Source: Holosporales bacterium (GTDB lineage: Bacteria; Pseudomonadota; Alphaproteobacteria; BNTO01). Taken from it: a DNA stretch of 8,149 nucleotides. This document shows, one piece after another, positions 6,560 to 8,149 of this stretch (positions within the stretch are counted from its first letter, which is position 1; each line of letters begins with the position of its first letter). Location of the stretch: positions 1 to 8,149 of the forward strand of contig JAISCJ010000075.1 of assembly GCA_031265645.1 (NCBI GenBank). Reading direction: 5' to 3'. The position numbers and the translations under genes were made by a program. Under the pieces are notes generated by a model. That model searched no databases and was not told where the DNA came from. It saw nothing but the letters and a program-made list of their open reading frames with translations.

Positions 6560-6588
6560 ATTTTAGGCTCTTCGACGTTTGGTGTGGA
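6560..6588 (-). promoter_or_regulatory. Possible hybrid promoter at the IS-cargo junction
   Basis: On the minus strand TCCACA (6588-6583, 4 of 6 to the -35 consensus) is separated by 17 bases from TAAAAT (6565-6560, 5 of 6 to the -10 consensus). The start of transcription would be near 6553, about 15 nt before the AGGAGG site. The -35 lies inside the ISL3-like terminus and the -10 in the adjacent cargo bases, which is how IS insertions often switch on neighbouring genes. This rests on a consensus match only. Confidence 0.3.
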
Positions 6589-6590
6589 TT
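6566..6590. mobile_element. Sequence resembling an ISL3-family terminal inverted repeat
   Basis: The stretch ggctcttcgacgtttggtgt (6566-6585) has the GGCTCTT start and overall look I associate with ISL3-family inverted repeats. The element body would extend to the right. ISL3 elements make 8-bp target duplications, so atatttta (6558-6565) would be one copy. No ISL3 transposase and no partner repeat are present to the right, so at most this is a decayed or truncated end. The assignment is from memory of the family pattern. Confidence 0.35.
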
Positions 6591-6612
6591 TTCGTAATCA
6601 CTCACGGGAGTG

Positions 6613-7074
6613 GGTAGAAAGTTTCAAAACTATCTGCCATGTGAGAAGGCGTGACGCATGAAGGAAAGGCAAAAAAGAAAACGACGCCGCTCCAAGGAGA
6701 GCAGGGCCGTTTTGGAAACAGAAAAAGCGCGTTGTTCCTAATAAATAGCGCGTTTCAGGACGGTACTGAGTGTGTCTGTATGCAAATATCAGGCCATAAC
6801 CAACAGTTACAACCTGTTCATCCCCTTCCCGCCGGAAAGGGAAACCTTTTTGCACCAGTATTTTCATGCCGCCCACGCACAAACAGAAGGTCGGGTCCGG
6901 GAGCACTGAAAAAACCTAGGACAGTCACACCGTTGTCACTTCTATTATATAGCTGTACAGATGACAAGTGGTTTTAGGAATTTTTTGTTTTTCGCTTTTC
7001 CGCATCGCTTTACATGGGCCACATGGCGAGCATATCGACCGAACGAAGCGAGACAGGCGTCGGCTTAATTGCAG
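6613..7074. other. Spacer with no convincing gene
   Basis: Overlapping open readings exist here on both strands (for example 6651-6977 plus and 6598-6906 minus). None has a good ribosome-binding site, domain signature or plausible composition, and they shadow one another. Base composition is intermediate between the AT-rich cargo and the GC-rich right end. A hairpin at 6822-6841 is listed separately. The stretch may contain the decayed body of the ISL3-like element. Confidence 0.5.
6822..6851 (+). terminator. Weak terminator-like hairpin
   Basis: The arms ccccttcc (6822-6829) and ggaaaggg (6834-6841) can pair with one mismatch around a 4-base loop. They are followed after five bases by a run of five T (6847-6851). 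The gap before the T-run and the absence of an upstream plus-strand gene make a functional Rho-independent terminator uncertain. Confidence 0.2.
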
Positions 7075-7109
7075 TGGCCCCGACCGCAGGTGTTGACTGG
7101 TCGGGGCCA
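7075..7109. repeat. Perfect 11-bp GC-rich inverted repeat
   Basis: The arms tggccccgacc (7075-7085) and ggtcggggcca (7099-7109) are exact reverse complements around a 13-base loop, giving a very stable stem in either transcript. No T-run follows on either strand, so a standard Rho-independent terminator is not supported. It sits where composition shifts to GC-rich, so it could mark the edge of the ancestral chromosome, or be a Rho-type terminator, protein-binding site or repetitive palindrome. Confidence 0.6.
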
Positions 7110-7621
7110 TCTTACAGCAACCTGCGTAGGTAGCCGTGTATGGGAGCGCTCACGCTCGCCGAGTCGACCCTGGCCCTGTTTCCGCAGGAGCCGGGGTTCT
7201 CTTTTCTGTTACGGACGCCTGCCGGCAAAGTCAAGGCCCCCAGAGCCAATTTGGCGCGGCAACGCCGAGGACAGAGCGGCAGCCTGGTTGCAACAGGACG
7301 CGCATCCTCATCCACATGCTCCCCGCGGTCCTCTTGGCAGCGCCGACCACGGCCCAGATGATGCCATGGCACAAGGACAATCCGCGTTCGGATGCCAAGC
7401 TTGGCGCAAGTCCCCCGCGTGCTCACGGCCGCGCACTGCTCCCTGCTGGCGCTCAGAGAGGCATAAGACCCCCCCGGTCTCCAGGCCACGTTGGCCGCGC
7501 TCTGGTGATGCGCGGATACAAAGTCGCCGATTGCAGCAACGCTGCCGTCATTGCGGCGCATGGATGCGCCAGCCAGCGCCGAATGGCCACGACGACAACT
7601 CCAAGGGAAGGCGACCAGAGC

Positions 7622-7640
7622 GCAGGGCTGATAGCCCTGC
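7622..7640. repeat. 8-bp perfect hairpin with 3-base loop
   Basis: The arms gcagggct (7622-7629) and agccctgc (7633-7640) are exact reverse complements around gat. No T-run follows on either strand. It is a stable stem of unknown role in a stretch without genes. Confidence 0.45.
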
Positions 7641-7761
7641 AGAACGCACTCTCGTATTTTCTGCAGGCGTTTCCAAACTCTAGGGCTGACCGGACCGATT
7701 GCGCCATCAGTCAGGCTTTGTGTAAGTTTTTCCGCCGCCGGGGGGCTTATCCGTAACGGAC

Positions 7762-7870
7762 CACGGCTGTATCAAGTTTGCCGTCGCCGACCGCAGGAAC
7801 GGGAGCTGCCCGGAATTGTTCACGGCTGTGTTGAGTTTGTCGTCGAGGAACGGTCGGAACGGAAACTGCA
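7762..7870. repeat. Two imperfect ~50-bp direct repeats, 59 bp apart
   Basis: The copy from 7762 (cacggctgtatcaagtttgc) and the copy from 7821 (cacggctgtgttgagtttgt) share about 21 of their first 25 bases, with all four differences being transitions. Similarity then weakens, with a one-base indel, to about 7810 and 7870. The 59-bp offset is not a multiple of three, so the repeat does not preserve a reading frame, which argues against a repeat-containing protein here. Confidence 0.5.
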
Positions 7871-8149
7871 CCGAACGGACCGGGGAGAGCGGCCCGCAGG
7901 GCGTGTCCGCAGCAAACGGGCAGAATCCGCGCAGACCGTTGCCGGAATTCATTAGCGCGGCGCGCGGGCCGGATACGCCTTCCGGTCTTCTCGGCATTTC
8001 GTTGCGGGAAGAACTGGATGTTCTCGGCGTGCAGGCGCCGTTGCTGCATGCGGGGAGTTCCGCGTTGTCCACGGGCGCTCTTTTCGACCCTCTGTCTCCC
8101 GCCTCCTGGCGCGAGCTTTAAGACGCGGCGTTGCCGGACAAGCCCCTGG

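Larger units (their letters stand above)
7110..8149. other. GC-rich stretch with no supportable gene
   Basis: About 1 kb of high-GC sequence carries open readings in several overlapping frames on both strands (for example 7136-7756 plus, 7112-7561 minus, 7707-8072 minus, 7816-8121 plus). High GC lowers stop frequency, so such openness is expected by chance. None shows a ribosome-binding site at its start, a recognisable motif or balanced protein composition. The last plus-strand frame (open 7726-8121) looks somewhat protein-like after about 7945, but it includes a non-triplet repeat. Decayed coding sequence is possible. Confidence 0.5.

Noticed and set aside
6598..6906. Minus-strand 102-codon frame and the overlapping plus-strand 6651-6977 frame
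   Set aside because: They overlap on opposite strands, lack ribosome-binding sites and show no motif. One also overlaps the ISL3-like end.
7014..7133. Plus-strand 39-codon frame running through the 7075-7109 palindrome
   Set aside because: No ribosome-binding site upstream and no recognisable features; the open frame is expected by chance in GC-rich DNA.
7069..7756. Long overlapping plus-strand frames in the GC-rich right end, with a 149-codon minus-strand frame opposite
   Set aside because: Arg/Pro/Ala-rich, multi-frame openness is typical of non-coding high-GC sequence; no starts, domains or consistent codon bias were seen.
7707..8121. Candidate genes on either strand near the right edge
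   Set aside because: Starts are GTG or TTG without ribosome-binding sites, and the region contains a repeat with a 59-bp period that breaks frame.
1..8149. CRISPR array, tRNA or rRNA genes
   Set aside because: No regularly spaced short repeats were seen on either strand, and no TPsiC-arm-like GTTCRANNC in a tRNA context or conserved rRNA sequence was found by eye.

Overview
The window looks like a defence or accessory island from a Gram-negative bacterium. It is an AT-rich, compact cargo block (about 1230-6560, all genes on the minus strand) between insertion-sequence debris on the left and GC-rich, apparently gene-poor sequence on the right. IS66-type elements and the base-composition contrast suggest a proteobacterium or a relative such as the Desulfovibrionota. 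Nothing in the window fixes the genus.

Layout. 1-870: two broken IS66-family transposase ends on the plus strand. One IS66 element, cut by the window edge and carrying a frameshift, ends at an inverted-repeat terminus at 621-632. It is followed at once by the 3' remnant of a second, diverged IS66 copy that ends at 859-870, so one IS66 appears to have inserted into another. 871-1229: no recognisable gene. 1230-3821 (minus): an 863-residue SIR2-STAND/NACHT-like protein of the Avs5 architectural type, a single-protein anti-phage sensor and NADase. Its upstream region holds a promoter-like sequence (3900-3928) overlapped by a perfect 10-bp inverted repeat (3887-3922) in operator geometry. 4187-6524 (minus): a compact operon of a 21-codon small ORF with the best ribosome-binding site of the window, a cobalamin-binding-type radical SAM protein (550 aa), and an HD-domain nucleotidase-like protein (203 aa). 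The last two overlap by ATGA. About 6566: a sequence resembling an ISL3-family terminus. Its junction with the cargo may supply a hybrid promoter for the operon. 6613-8149: no convincing gene, only hairpins and a degenerate repeat.

How the genes may work together. The Avs5-like protein is expected to recognise a phage protein, oligomerise through its STAND NTPase and destroy NAD+ through the SIR2 domain. The B12-type radical SAM plus HD-phosphohydrolase pair resembles, in domain content, the OxsB/OxsA pair that makes oxetanocin A from deoxyadenosine nucleotides. Beside an Avs-type gene in an IS-flanked AT-rich block, the pair is a candidate nucleotide-modifying defence or antimetabolite module, loosely comparable to viperin. 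That functional idea is inference; the domains and operon layout are read directly from the sequence.
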